Source: an uncultured Hyphomonadaceae bacterium (lineage in GTDB: Bacteria > Pseudomonadota > Alphaproteobacteria > Caulobacterales > Hyphomonadaceae). Taken from it: a DNA stretch of 37,792 nt. The translations under genes were made by a program, and so were the position numbers. Below are positions 25,361 through 33,400 of the stretch, piece by piece; position 1 is the first letter of the stretch; every line of letters begins with the position of its first letter. Below the pieces are notes generated by a model, which was given only the letters and a program-made list of their open reading frames with translations, had not been told where the DNA came from and made no database searches. Location of the stretch: NCBI GenBank assembly GCA_913056435.1, contig CAJXMY010000004.1, positions 1-37,792 on the forward strand. The letters run 5' to 3'.

Positions 25361-25434
25361 GGCCCTGTGGCGGAGTGGTGACGCAGCGGATTGCAAATCC
25401 GTGTACACCGGTTCGAGTCCGGTCGGGGCCTCCA
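25361..25434 (+). tRNA. tRNA-Cys(GCA)
   Basis: Acceptor GGCCCTG pairs with CGGGGCC (one T-G), D-arm GGCGGAGTGGTGACGC, anticodon arm GGATTGCAAATCC with anticodon GCA, T-arm ACCGGTTCGAGTCCGGT, discriminator T (U73, the cysteine identity base) and encoded CCA. 74 nt. Confidence 0.97.
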
Positions 25435-25591
25435 CACTCTTCCCCACTGAAAAAATAATCAGATCGGCGGGCTTTTTTAAGACTTGTAAACGTCTTGTTA
25501 ACCCTGATGAGCGAAAGGTTACGTGTCTTCCTTTGGAAGCACCCACCATCACCCAATGCCTTGGCGGGACCGCGTGTCCCGCCCTTTTTTT
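25435..25591 (+). ncRNA. Candidate structured RNA or tRNA-Cys trailer
   Basis: Between tRNA-Cys and the tRNA-Asn promoter lie three small hairpins followed by a strong terminator: AAGAC-8 nt-GTCTT (25479-25496), TAACC-13 nt-GGTTA (25499-25521), and GTG-T-CTTCC-TTT-GGAAG-CAC (25523-25542, 8 bp with one bulged T), then the terminator at 25563-25591. No ORF of any credible length is present. It could be a separate sRNA or a processed 3' trailer of the tRNA-Cys transcript. I do not recognise an Rfam family. The boundaries are approximate; the 5' end is unknown. Confidence 0.45.
25563..25591 (+). terminator. Rho-independent terminator downstream of tRNA-Cys
   Basis: GGCGGGAC - CGCGT - GTCCCGCC then C and TTTTTTT: a perfect 8 bp GC-rich stem with 5 nt loop and a 7-T tract. 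It ends the tRNA-Cys or candidate RNA transcript. Confidence 0.95.
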
Positions 25592-25611
25592 GTCCGGACT
25601 GGATTCGACGT

Positions 25612-25639
25612 TTGACACAAACGCCGGGTTTGCTAAGGA
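25612..25639 (+). promoter_or_regulatory. Candidate promoter of tRNA-Asn
   Basis: Perfect -35 TTGACA (25612-25617), 16 bp spacer and TAAGGA (25634-25639) at the -10 position. The start would fall about 7 bases before the tRNA. It lies directly after the upstream terminator. Confidence 0.55.
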
Positions 25640-25652
25640 CGCCGTGTCGTGT

Positions 25653-25728
25653 TCCGCGATAGCTCAGTTGGTAGAGCAGGCGACTGTTAATCGCCCGGTC
25701 GTAGGTTCGAGTCCTACTCGCGGAGCCA
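25653..25728 (+). tRNA. tRNA-Asn(GTT)
   Basis: Acceptor TCCGCGA pairs with TCGCGGA, D-arm AGCTCAGTTGGTAGAGC, anticodon arm GGCGA-CTGTTAA-TCGCC with anticodon GTT, T-arm GTAGGTTCGAGTCCTAC, discriminator G and encoded CCA. 76 nt. Confidence 0.97.
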
Positions 25729-25735
25729 CTTCTTC

Positions 25736-26602
25736 CTAACCGACAGCGCAGGCTTCGACCCACAGGGTCACCTCGGTGCAAAGCCGCCCCCCCTGGCTCA
25801 CCTCAAGCACGACTGCCCCGCTCTCGCCTGCCGCTTCCTCTGCCTTGATCTCCTGAACGGTAAAGGGCTTGCCAAGCTCAACATAGTGACGAAACCGCAT
25901 TTCCCCGGCACGGCAGCGCAGACGCTGCCCCGAATGAAGCAGATGGGCGAACTGAAACGCCGCATCGGCGAGGTGATTGGCGTTCACATGATCTCCGGAA
26001 CCGCCATGATAGGGATGATGCGGCATCAGCCCGTTCGCCCGGGTGATCAGACCTTGAGCCGACCGTCCGTCCGTGGGCGAGAGCGGTGTCAGGAAACACT
26101 CTACCGGCGTGGCGACCCCAAGAGCGCACGGCGCCGCATAAGCCAGCCGCCGGCCTTCCTCCGCCGCGTGCACGGACGTTCTGGACTTCTGACGCCAGCC
26201 TTCAAAGTCTCGTGTCCGGAAGACGACCCCCGTGCCAATCATGCGGCCGACCAGCGCGCCGGCCGAATCAAAGAAGGTCAGTCGAAATGCGGGTTCGTCA
26301 GGCTTAAAGCCGTCACCGGGATGATCGGCCAGTCCATGCGTGATGGGCCCGGTGGGTCGCGTCCCGCATTCCCAGCGCGAATAGGTCAGGGCGGACCATT
26401 TATCGGGATCCAGGGTGCCGCGCGTTTTCCCCGTCTCAACCGACGCCCAGTAATTTATGGACTGCAGCACAAGCGGGTGGACCGATGGCAGGGTCAGCCA
26501 GGGCCACGCCGTCTCGTCGCGGTCACACAGAAAGGCCACCGTGCCGTCAGACAGGAGCTCATGGGTGTGCGTAAAGGCGATATCATTGGACTGGTTGCTC
26601 AC
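25736..26602 (-). CDS. Hypothetical protein, possibly double-hotdog (thioesterase-like)
   Basis: 288 residues from a GTG start (MSNQSNDIAF), with AAGG about 11 bases upstream. No named family recognised. Two similar halves can be seen. The first ends in FDSAGALVGRMIGTGVVFRTRDFEGWR, where a turn and long strand resemble hotdog thioesterases. The second has HVNANHLADAAFQFAHLLHSG as a possible central hotdog helix, then MRFRHYVELGKPFTV and VVLEVSQGGRLCTEVTLWVEA as paired strands. An acyl-CoA thioesterase or dehydratase-like role is a guess from this pattern. It converges on tRNA-Asn with 7 bases between them. Confidence 0.65.
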   Translation of the reverse strand: MSNQSNDIAFTHTHELLSDGTVAFLCDRDETAWPWLTLPSVHPLVLQSINYWASVETGKTRGTLDPDKWSALTYSRWECGTRPTGPITHGLADHPGDGFKPDEPAFRLTFFDSAGALVGRMIGTGVVFRTRDFEGWRQKSRTSVHAAEEGRRLAYAAPCALGVATPVECFLTPLSPTDGRSAQGLITRANGLMPHHPYHGGSGDHVNANHLADAAFQFAHLLHSGQRLRCRAGEMRFRHYVELGKPFTVQEIKAEEAAGESGAVVLEVSQGGRLCTEVTLWVEACAVG

Positions 26603-26654
26603 ACCACAACCTTATCCAAACCACCCGCCGGGACAAGACAGATCTGGGCCGGAA

Positions 26655-26731
26655 TGGTACCGCCTCCCCGGTTCGAACGGGGGACCTCTAGATCCACAAT
26701 CTAGCGCTCTAACCGACTGAGCTAAGGCGGC
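26655..26731 (-). tRNA. tRNA-His(GTG), alphaproteobacterial type without encoded G-1
   Basis: Reverse strand: anticodon arm CTAGA-TTGTGGA-TCTAG with anticodon GTG, D-arm AGCTCAGTCGGTTAGAGC, T-arm CCCCGTTCGAACCGGGG, encoded CCA. The acceptor GCCGCCT pairs with AGGCGGT, leaving A73 and a G1-U72 pair. There is no extra G-1 opposite C73 as in most bacteria. Loss of G-1 is described for alphaproteobacterial tRNA-His and its divergent HisRS. 77 nt. Confidence 0.96.
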
Positions 26732-26805
26732 TCCAAGCGCCCCTCTTACGCGCCGGACCGGTTGGATTCAAGCCCGGATTGTATTCCGTCTGCTGCGCAA
26801 CGCCA

Positions 26806-28299
26806 CTATTCGGCGGCAACCAGTGGAGAAGCGATCTCCACCGGGGACTCGTGGGCCCGGCGGAACACCAGCGCCCCGTCATCCAGGCGCCCAAACCGGA
26901 TCAGAAAAATATCCTGGACATAGTTCTGAGTCAGGACCCAGGGGGCCTTGCTGCTGCGGCGCGGAAACCGGTCAATCGCCCTTTGGACATAGCCGGAGGA
27001 AAAGTCGAGGAAGTCTTCATCGGCCTTAACACCGGCCGCCACGGGGCGCACTTCAACAAAGCCCTCCGCCTCCATGTGATTGACCAGACGGCACATGAAT
27101 TCGCTGCTGAGATCGGCTCTCAACGTCCAGCTGGCATTGGTATATCCAAAGACGGTGACCAGATTGGGCACATCGGAGACCATGCAGCCGCGATAGTTGA
27201 GATGATTGTTCGGGATCATGTCCCGCCCATCTACGACAACTTCCATGCCGCCCAGAAACTGCAGGTCGAGCCCTGTGGCCGTGACAACAATATCGGCATC
27301 CAATGTGGCGCCCGAGGCCAGTTGAAGGCCGTCCTGCGTAAACTGGTCAATCTGGTCCGTCACGACAGAGGCCTTCTGGTCACGAATGGCCTCGAACAGG
27401 TCACTGTCCGGGATCAGGCAGAGGCGCTGGTCCCAGGGATTGTAGGTCGGGGTAAAATGGGTCTCGATATCGTAATCCGGCCCCAGTTCCTCACGGACGG
27501 CCTCCAGAAGTGCCTTGCGGACCCGGTCGGGACGTTTGCGGGCCCGGTTGAAAAAGAAACGCTGCAAGAGAACATTCCGCCAGCGGATAATGTGATAGGC
27601 AGCCCGGTCCCCGAACCAGCGGCGGAAGCGGTTGGCCATTTCGTCCTCGGCAGGGCGCGACACCACATAGGTCGGCGACCGCTGCAGCATGGTCACATGA
27701 CCCGCCGTCCGCGCCATGGCCGGCACCAGAGTCATGGCCGTGGCCCCCGAGCCGATCACCACAATCTTCTTGCCCTCATAATCGAGGTCGTCGGGCCAGT
27801 GCTGCGGGTGAATCAGCTGACCTTTATAATCAGAAAGTCCTTCAAAATCGGGCGTATAGCCCTGATCATAACGATAATAGCCAGAGCAGTTGTGCACAAA
27901 GGCCGCGCTCAGCGTCCGGCGCTCCCCCTCCACCTCCACCTCGATGGTCCACACAGCCTCCCCGCTGTCCCAGCTGGCCCGGACCACCTTGTGACCATAC
28001 CGGATATGGGGTTCAATTCCATTCTCGGCCGCGGTCTCCCGCACATAGTTCAGGATCGACGGGCCATCGGCAATCGCCTTCTGCTCGGTCCAGGGTTTGA
28101 AATTATATCCCAGGGTGTGCATGTCGCTGTCCGACCGGATCCCCGGATAGCGAAACAGGTCCCATGTCCCGCCACTGCTGTCGCGTTGCTCCAGGATCGC
28201 ATAGGTCTTGCCGGGACATTTGTCCTGCAGGTGATAGGCCGCCCCGATGCCGGACAGACCGGCGCCGATGATGAGTACGTCAAAATGGTCTTGGGTCAT
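26806..28299 (-). CDS. Flavin-containing monooxygenase, EthA-like (Baeyer-Villiger type)
   Basis: 497 residues. The FAD site is VLIIGAGLSGIGAAYHL near the N-terminus, with QRDSSGGTWDLFRYPGIRSDSDM, and the NADPH site is KIVVIGSGATAMTLVP. Between them GQLIHPQHWPDDLDY fits the Baeyer-Villiger fingerprint and closely resembles mycobacterial EthA, which oxidises ketones and thioamides. The later FTPTYNPWDQRLCLIPDSDLF and TATGLDLQFLGG segments also match. Substrate unknown. It stands alone, 74 bp after tRNA-His in the opposite sense of numbering and 60 bp from pbpC; an expressed operon is not evident. Confidence 0.92.
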   Translation of the reverse strand: MTQDHFDVLIIGAGLSGIGAAYHLQDKCPGKTYAILEQRDSSGGTWDLFRYPGIRSDSDMHTLGYNFKPWTEQKAIADGPSILNYVRETAAENGIEPHIRYGHKVVRASWDSGEAVWTIEVEVEGERRTLSAAFVHNCSGYYRYDQGYTPDFEGLSDYKGQLIHPQHWPDDLDYEGKKIVVIGSGATAMTLVPAMARTAGHVTMLQRSPTYVVSRPAEDEMANRFRRWFGDRAAYHIIRWRNVLLQRFFFNRARKRPDRVRKALLEAVREELGPDYDIETHFTPTYNPWDQRLCLIPDSDLFEAIRDQKASVVTDQIDQFTQDGLQLASGATLDADIVVTATGLDLQFLGGMEVVVDGRDMIPNNHLNYRGCMVSDVPNLVTVFGYTNASWTLRADLSSEFMCRLVNHMEAEGFVEVRPVAAGVKADEDFLDFSSGYVQRAIDRFPRRSSKAPWVLTQNYVQDIFLIRFGRLDDGALVFRRAHESPVEIASPLVAAE

Positions 28300-28359
28300 G
28301 CAGAGATCAGATCATGTCCGCCTGTTCTTTGTCCAGAGTGCCGGAGGGGAACCCTGCGC

Positions 28360-30411
28360 CTAATCGAGCCCCGTCACCCGGACCTCAACCGACCGGCTTC
28401 GCCCAGCCGGGTCAACCGCCGCCACCGTGTAAAAGCCGTTCCGGGCCGGAGTCCAGACCGGGACACCCCCGCCATCCGGGGCCACGGCCCGGCCATCTAC
28501 AAACCAGTTCAGCTCACCGGACCCGCGCCCGGTAAACGCAAAACCCCGTCCTGGCCGCCCATTGACCGGCCCCGCCCAGAGTTCCGCCCGGTCCGGCGGA
28601 AACAGGATATCCGGTGGCGCTTCGGACCCACCAAAGGCGACCAGCGCGCCTCCGACCCCACCCGTGGGTGCAGACGGCCGCCCTGCCCGCAGATCCGGTT
28701 CCGGCACCCCACCTAGATGAGCTTCAACCCGGTCTGCGACGTCAAACAAGGCTGGCAGCGCGGCGACGCGCCCGGTCTGACCCGGTCGGGGCGCCCCGTC
28801 TGCCCGCCCCGTCCAGACAATGATCACATGTCCCCCGGACAGGCCCGCGGCCCAGGCGTCGCGGAAGCCATAGGACGTTCCGGTCTTGAACGCGATCTGC
28901 GGCGCGCCCGCCGCCAGCTGTCCGGGCATGCGGCCTGCCGGCGCCGGCGTGCCGCGAAGAATGTCAACAATATCTCCGGCGGCCTGCGCGGACATCAGGC
29001 GATGCCCGGGATCCGGGGCAGGCGCCGCCTCTGTCCAGACCAGGGGGCGCGCTACGCCGCCATCACCCAGCGCCGCATAGAGCACCGCCAGTTCCTGCGC
29101 GGTGAGCCCTGCCCCACCCAGCGCCAGAGCCAGACCCGGACGCGATTCAGCCCCGCCCACCAGACGTGGCGGTGCGCCGGCCAGCCGGAGCGCGGCTGAG
29201 AACCGGTCCGCTCCGATGCGGTCCAGCACGAGAACGGCCGGAATGTTCAGGGAGTGCTGCAGCGCCTGCGCAACCGACACATCGCCCCGGAAAGACCGGT
29301 CGAAATTCTCTGGCTGATAGGCGGAGAAACGCTTTGGCAGATCCGCAATCCGGGTCGCCGGCCGGGCCGCGCCATCATCAAAGGCCATGGCGTAGATAAA
29401 GGGTTTCAAAGTCGACCCCGGAGAACGCACCTGGGCGGTCAGGTCCAGCCACCCACCAGCCCGCTGACGGCTGGCCGACCCGATCGCCGCCCGCACCTGC
29501 CGGGTACGGGTCTCAACCACGAGAATGGATACCTGGGTCTGCGGCCCCTGAGCCTCGGCAACCCTGAGCGCCAGCCCCTCGAGGTCGGCCTGAAGGGCAC
29601 CGTCCAGTGTCGACCTGACATCGCTGCGGGCATTGCCCAGCGCCGTCGCACTGGCATGCCAGGCCCCGGCGGGGAAAGCGGTCCGATCCGAAAAGACGGG
29701 CTGGGCCCGGACGTCCGCGGCGCGCAGGTCCGAAAAATAGCCCAGTCGGGCCAGCTTGGCGGCGATGAGGTCTCGTCCCGATCGGGCCCCATGCGGCCGC
29801 AGGTCCGGGCGGCGGGCTTCGGGCGCCTGCGGCAAGGCGATCAGCAGGGCGATCTGATCATCGGTCAGCCGGTCAGGGGCGCATCCGAAATATCGCCAGC
29901 TGGCGGCGCGGACGCCCTCCACCGGCCCGCCATAGGGCGCCAGTGTCAGGTACAGCTCGAGGATCTCCGTCTTGCTCAGACGCCACTCGATCTGGTGGGC
30001 CCGGATCATCTCGATCAGTTTGGCGCCGACGGTGCGCCGCCGCGGTTCCAGCAGGCGCGCGGTCTGCATGGTGATGGTGGATCCCCCGGACACGATGTCC
30101 CCGGCCAGGGCCGAGGTCCAGGCCGCCCGCACGAGGCCGATCCAGTCCACTCCTCCATGGTGCCAGAACCGTTGATCTTCCACGGCCAGGAGGGCGTCCA
30201 CGAAAACCGGGTCCAGCGCCTCCAGATCGGCTGCGAACCGCCACCGTCCATCCGGCAGGGGGAAGGCGCGCAGCGGCCGGGCGTGCCGGTCCGTGACCAG
30301 GCGGGACACGGTCTGCCCGGCCTCCAGAGGCGGCGGAAACAGACGATCCAGGCACAGCCCCGACAGGACCAGTCCGGTCAGACCCAGCGCCAGGCGCCGC
30401 AGCCAGATCAT
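28360..30411 (-). CDS. pbpC: Penicillin-binding protein 1C (bifunctional class A PBP)
   Basis: 683 residues. An N-terminal membrane anchor precedes the GT51 transglycosylase, with Glu78 in VEDQRFWHHGGVDW, GGSTITMQTARLL and EILELYLTLAPYG. The transpeptidase follows with S333TLK336 (RSPGSTLKPF), SLN in LQHSLNIPA and KTGTSYG, all three active-site boxes intact. The C-terminal ~90 residues (ILFPPDRAELWAGP, GELNWFVDGR, GFYTVAAVDPAGRS) form the BiPBP_C domain. It polymerises and crosslinks peptidoglycan at the inner membrane. Its ATG overlaps the alpha-2-macroglobulin stop (ATGA), the pairing seen in E. coli and many proteobacteria. Confidence 0.96.
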   Translation of the reverse strand: MIWLRRLALGLTGLVLSGLCLDRLFPPPLEAGQTVSRLVTDRHARPLRAFPLPDGRWRFAADLEALDPVFVDALLAVEDQRFWHHGGVDWIGLVRAAWTSALAGDIVSGGSTITMQTARLLEPRRRTVGAKLIEMIRAHQIEWRLSKTEILELYLTLAPYGGPVEGVRAASWRYFGCAPDRLTDDQIALLIALPQAPEARRPDLRPHGARSGRDLIAAKLARLGYFSDLRAADVRAQPVFSDRTAFPAGAWHASATALGNARSDVRSTLDGALQADLEGLALRVAEAQGPQTQVSILVVETRTRQVRAAIGSASRQRAGGWLDLTAQVRSPGSTLKPFIYAMAFDDGAARPATRIADLPKRFSAYQPENFDRSFRGDVSVAQALQHSLNIPAVLVLDRIGADRFSAALRLAGAPPRLVGGAESRPGLALALGGAGLTAQELAVLYAALGDGGVARPLVWTEAAPAPDPGHRLMSAQAAGDIVDILRGTPAPAGRMPGQLAAGAPQIAFKTGTSYGFRDAWAAGLSGGHVIIVWTGRADGAPRPGQTGRVAALPALFDVADRVEAHLGGVPEPDLRAGRPSAPTGGVGGALVAFGGSEAPPDILFPPDRAELWAGPVNGRPGRGFAFTGRGSGELNWFVDGRAVAPDGGGVPVWTPARNGFYTVAAVDPAGRSRSVEVRVTGLD

Positions 30412-33400
30412 GGCGCGCCGCCGGCTCCGAGCCCTGTCGCAGAAATCTCCACCATGCCGGACGACGAGCGGGCAAAGACGTCTGGGCGATACATGTCCTC
30501 AGCCACAACACCGGGCAGGACAAACCGACCCGGTGTCACTGCGCGGACGAGATAGGCCAGACGCTGCGGCCGGTCGACCAGATCAATCGCGGCCACGAAC
30601 CGATCATCCCGCGCCTCGGCGGTTTTTGCCCGGTTCAGGGTACCGACCCAAGCATAAGCCCCGTCCTCACCCCCCGCAACCGCACCATCGGAGGGTCGCA
30701 GCACGGCCTCGATCTCAAATCCTGCAGGCAGAAGGTCGGCAATGATCACGGGGTTGTTGCGCCGCTGGCGTGGGGTCAGGGTCAGCGACACCACAAGCTG
30801 GTCACCCTGCCGGATGTCCGCCAGATCCACGGGGCGCCCCCTCAGGTCTCGCAGGGTCTTCTCAATGGTCAGGGCGCGACTGGCCGCGGGCGGGGCCCGA
30901 TCTGGCGCGCCCCGGACCATGACCGACCGGAACAGGGGCGCTGATCCGCGCCGCACCCGGAAACTGACCCCGCGGTCAAGATCCGCCGCAGTCAGGGTAA
31001 ACCGCCGCGCGCGTTCATCGAACCGACGGTCCCCGTCAATATCGAGACGCCCCTGCTCGCCAGTATCAAGACCGCTGACCGCGAGCAGCAGGAAAGCCTT
31101 TTCCTGCGTGGTCAGCTGCTCCGGTTCCGGGCTGTCTTCCGCCAGCCGTTCCGACAGGCGGGCCACGTGATCATTGAAGCCCGTCTCGGCGGCCAGCGCG
31201 ATGACACCCGCCAGATCACGCAGTTCCGTCTGATAATAATCGCCACTGTTGCGATAGCCCAGAGCCTGCTCCGCCGCGTCAAAGGCACTCTGCGCCCGGG
31301 CCCGGTCCCCCATGAGGGCGAGGCCGGCGCCGAGATGGGCCCGGGCCAGCGGAGACCGAATGGCCTGCAGATCACGATCATGCAGATACCGCAGGCGGGA
31401 AATGTCCGCGCGCCCGGCACGGGCCAGCACGTAGAGCGCATAGGCCGAGGATCGCTGCATCAGCCGCGTGCGGGTGTCGCTGTGCCAGCGGCTCTCATAC
31501 ACTTCGGTGTCATAGCCATAGACCCGCCAGGCTTCCCCTTCGGCGACATCCCGCAAAGCCCCATAGGCCCGGTCCAGCGCCGAGAGCGGCACCTCATAGC
31601 CCGCCTCCCGGGCCCTGTAGAGAAAGTCGGTGGTGTAGGCTCCCAGCCAGGGGGAGGCATTGCGATCCCCTTCCCGCCAGAGGCCAAAAGCGCCCCCCGC
31701 GCCCTGGCGGTTGAGAAGATCCCCCACCGCTGTCTGGACGCTGGACACGTGTTCGGCCTCTGCCGCACCATCCCCGCCCGCCAGATTCAACCGGTCGGCA
31801 TAGAGGAGCGGCAGAGCGCGGCTCACCGTCTGTTCGGTACAGCCATAAGGGTAACTGGAGAGCGACGCATAAAGCGCTCCGGAATCGACCGGCAGGCCCG
31901 AGAAGCTGACCGAGATGGTCGCGGTGTCCGCGACAAATCCGTCCAGCAGGTTTTCACCCGGCACAAAGGTCTGCCCCGCTTCCATGAGTGTCTGATCATA
32001 GGTGGTCACGGGCAAAAAGGCGGAACGGCTCTGGATCGGATAGGTCCGGTCAACGCTGTAATTCTCCGGTCCGTCCACCGACAGCCGGAGACGGGCCACA
32101 CCGGCACCATCCGAGGAAATACGAAAGCCTTCGTCCAGCCGCTGACCCGGCGCCAGCCGGGCCCCCAGTTCCGCGGTCGCCACGGTGACCGGCCGGGTGG
32201 AATCCAGCCGGGTCCGGAACGTCCCTTCGCCCAGCTCAACATTATCGACCGAAACAGTGGCCACGGCGGTATCTCCCGGCGCAAGGAACCTTGGCAGGAT
32301 CAGGTCTGCAGGCGCCCGGTCCCGAATGGTCATGGCCTGACTGGCGGCACCGAGGCCGCTCGCCGACCAGGCCACGGCCATGAGGCGGACTTCGCCATTA
32401 AACTCCGGCAGATCAAAAGTGATCTCCGCGGCGTTGTTGCGGCCAACCTCCACCACACCCGAAAAGAGCGCCACGGTCTGGGTCGGCACCACGGTGAGCC
32501 CCTCACCGCCAAGCTGATCCCCGCCGCTGCGAACCTCCGCGGGAAGCCCGAGATTGGGGTCCAGAAGCCGGCCATAATCATCATAAAGCGACACGCCCAG
32601 AGCTTTCCGGCCGAAATACCAGTCGACCGGATCGGGGCTGTCAAACTTCGTCAGCCGAAGGATGCCTTCATCCACGGCCGCCAGCGTCACGAAAGCCTTC
32701 TCCCGCGGCCCGCCATCGACGTCGACCCGAACCGTCTGGCTCTGCCCGGGCCGCACCAGCTCCGGGGCCTCGATCGCCACGCTGAAGGTCCGGTCTGCCA
32801 TATCTACGGGAACATAGCCGACGCCGACGGCGCGCCGCGGCTTGGCCTGAACGATCGGATCGCGCGGGGTAAAGACCGTGACCATGACATAGGCTCCCTC
32901 GCCCCAGTCGTCGGTCACCGGCAAAATCACCTCAGTCCCCTCCACCCGGACCGGCCGGGTTTCCGTCGTCAACATACTGTCGGTGGCCACCACAATCTGG
33001 GCCTCGCCATCATAAGGCGGCACGATGGTGAGCGCGGCCGGGCGCCCCGGAACCACATTCTGTTCGTCCACCAGGACCTGAACACGGTCAGGCGCCTCAA
33101 CCCCTTCCGCTGATTCCGCGCCCCCCCAGCCAACATAAAAGCGTCGGCTGGCTGCGGCGCCATCGCCATGGCGGACGTGCAGCTCGTGTTCGCCCCACTC
33201 CAGACCCGAAATTTCCAGCCGCGCGCTGCCATCATCCGTCCCCAGCGCGCCCTCATTGACTGTACGGACCGTTCTCGACCGTCGCCAGCGCCACCGGCCG
33301 TCCTCCCGGTACCAGTCATAGTGATAATCAATCGCCAAAAGTTTCCAGCTGAGCTCTTCCGTGCGCCCAACGCCACCGGCATCGACGACAGCCAGATCAA

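Noticed and set aside
25504-25516. CTGATGA...GAAA, resembling the hammerhead ribozyme core
   Set aside because: There is no stem II between CTGATGA and GAAA and no matching stems I and III; the bases sit in a 13 nt hairpin loop.
25598-25612. CTGGATTCGACG resembling the tmRNA 5' motif
   Set aside because: The match is short and nothing else of tmRNA (tag reading frame, alanine acceptor 3' end) follows.
26779-28716. 645-codon forward ORF opposite the flavin monooxygenase and pbpC end
   Set aside because: Shadow of the real reverse-strand genes in GC-rich DNA; its translation shows no family motifs, while the reverse strand has strong FAD/NADPH and PBP motifs.
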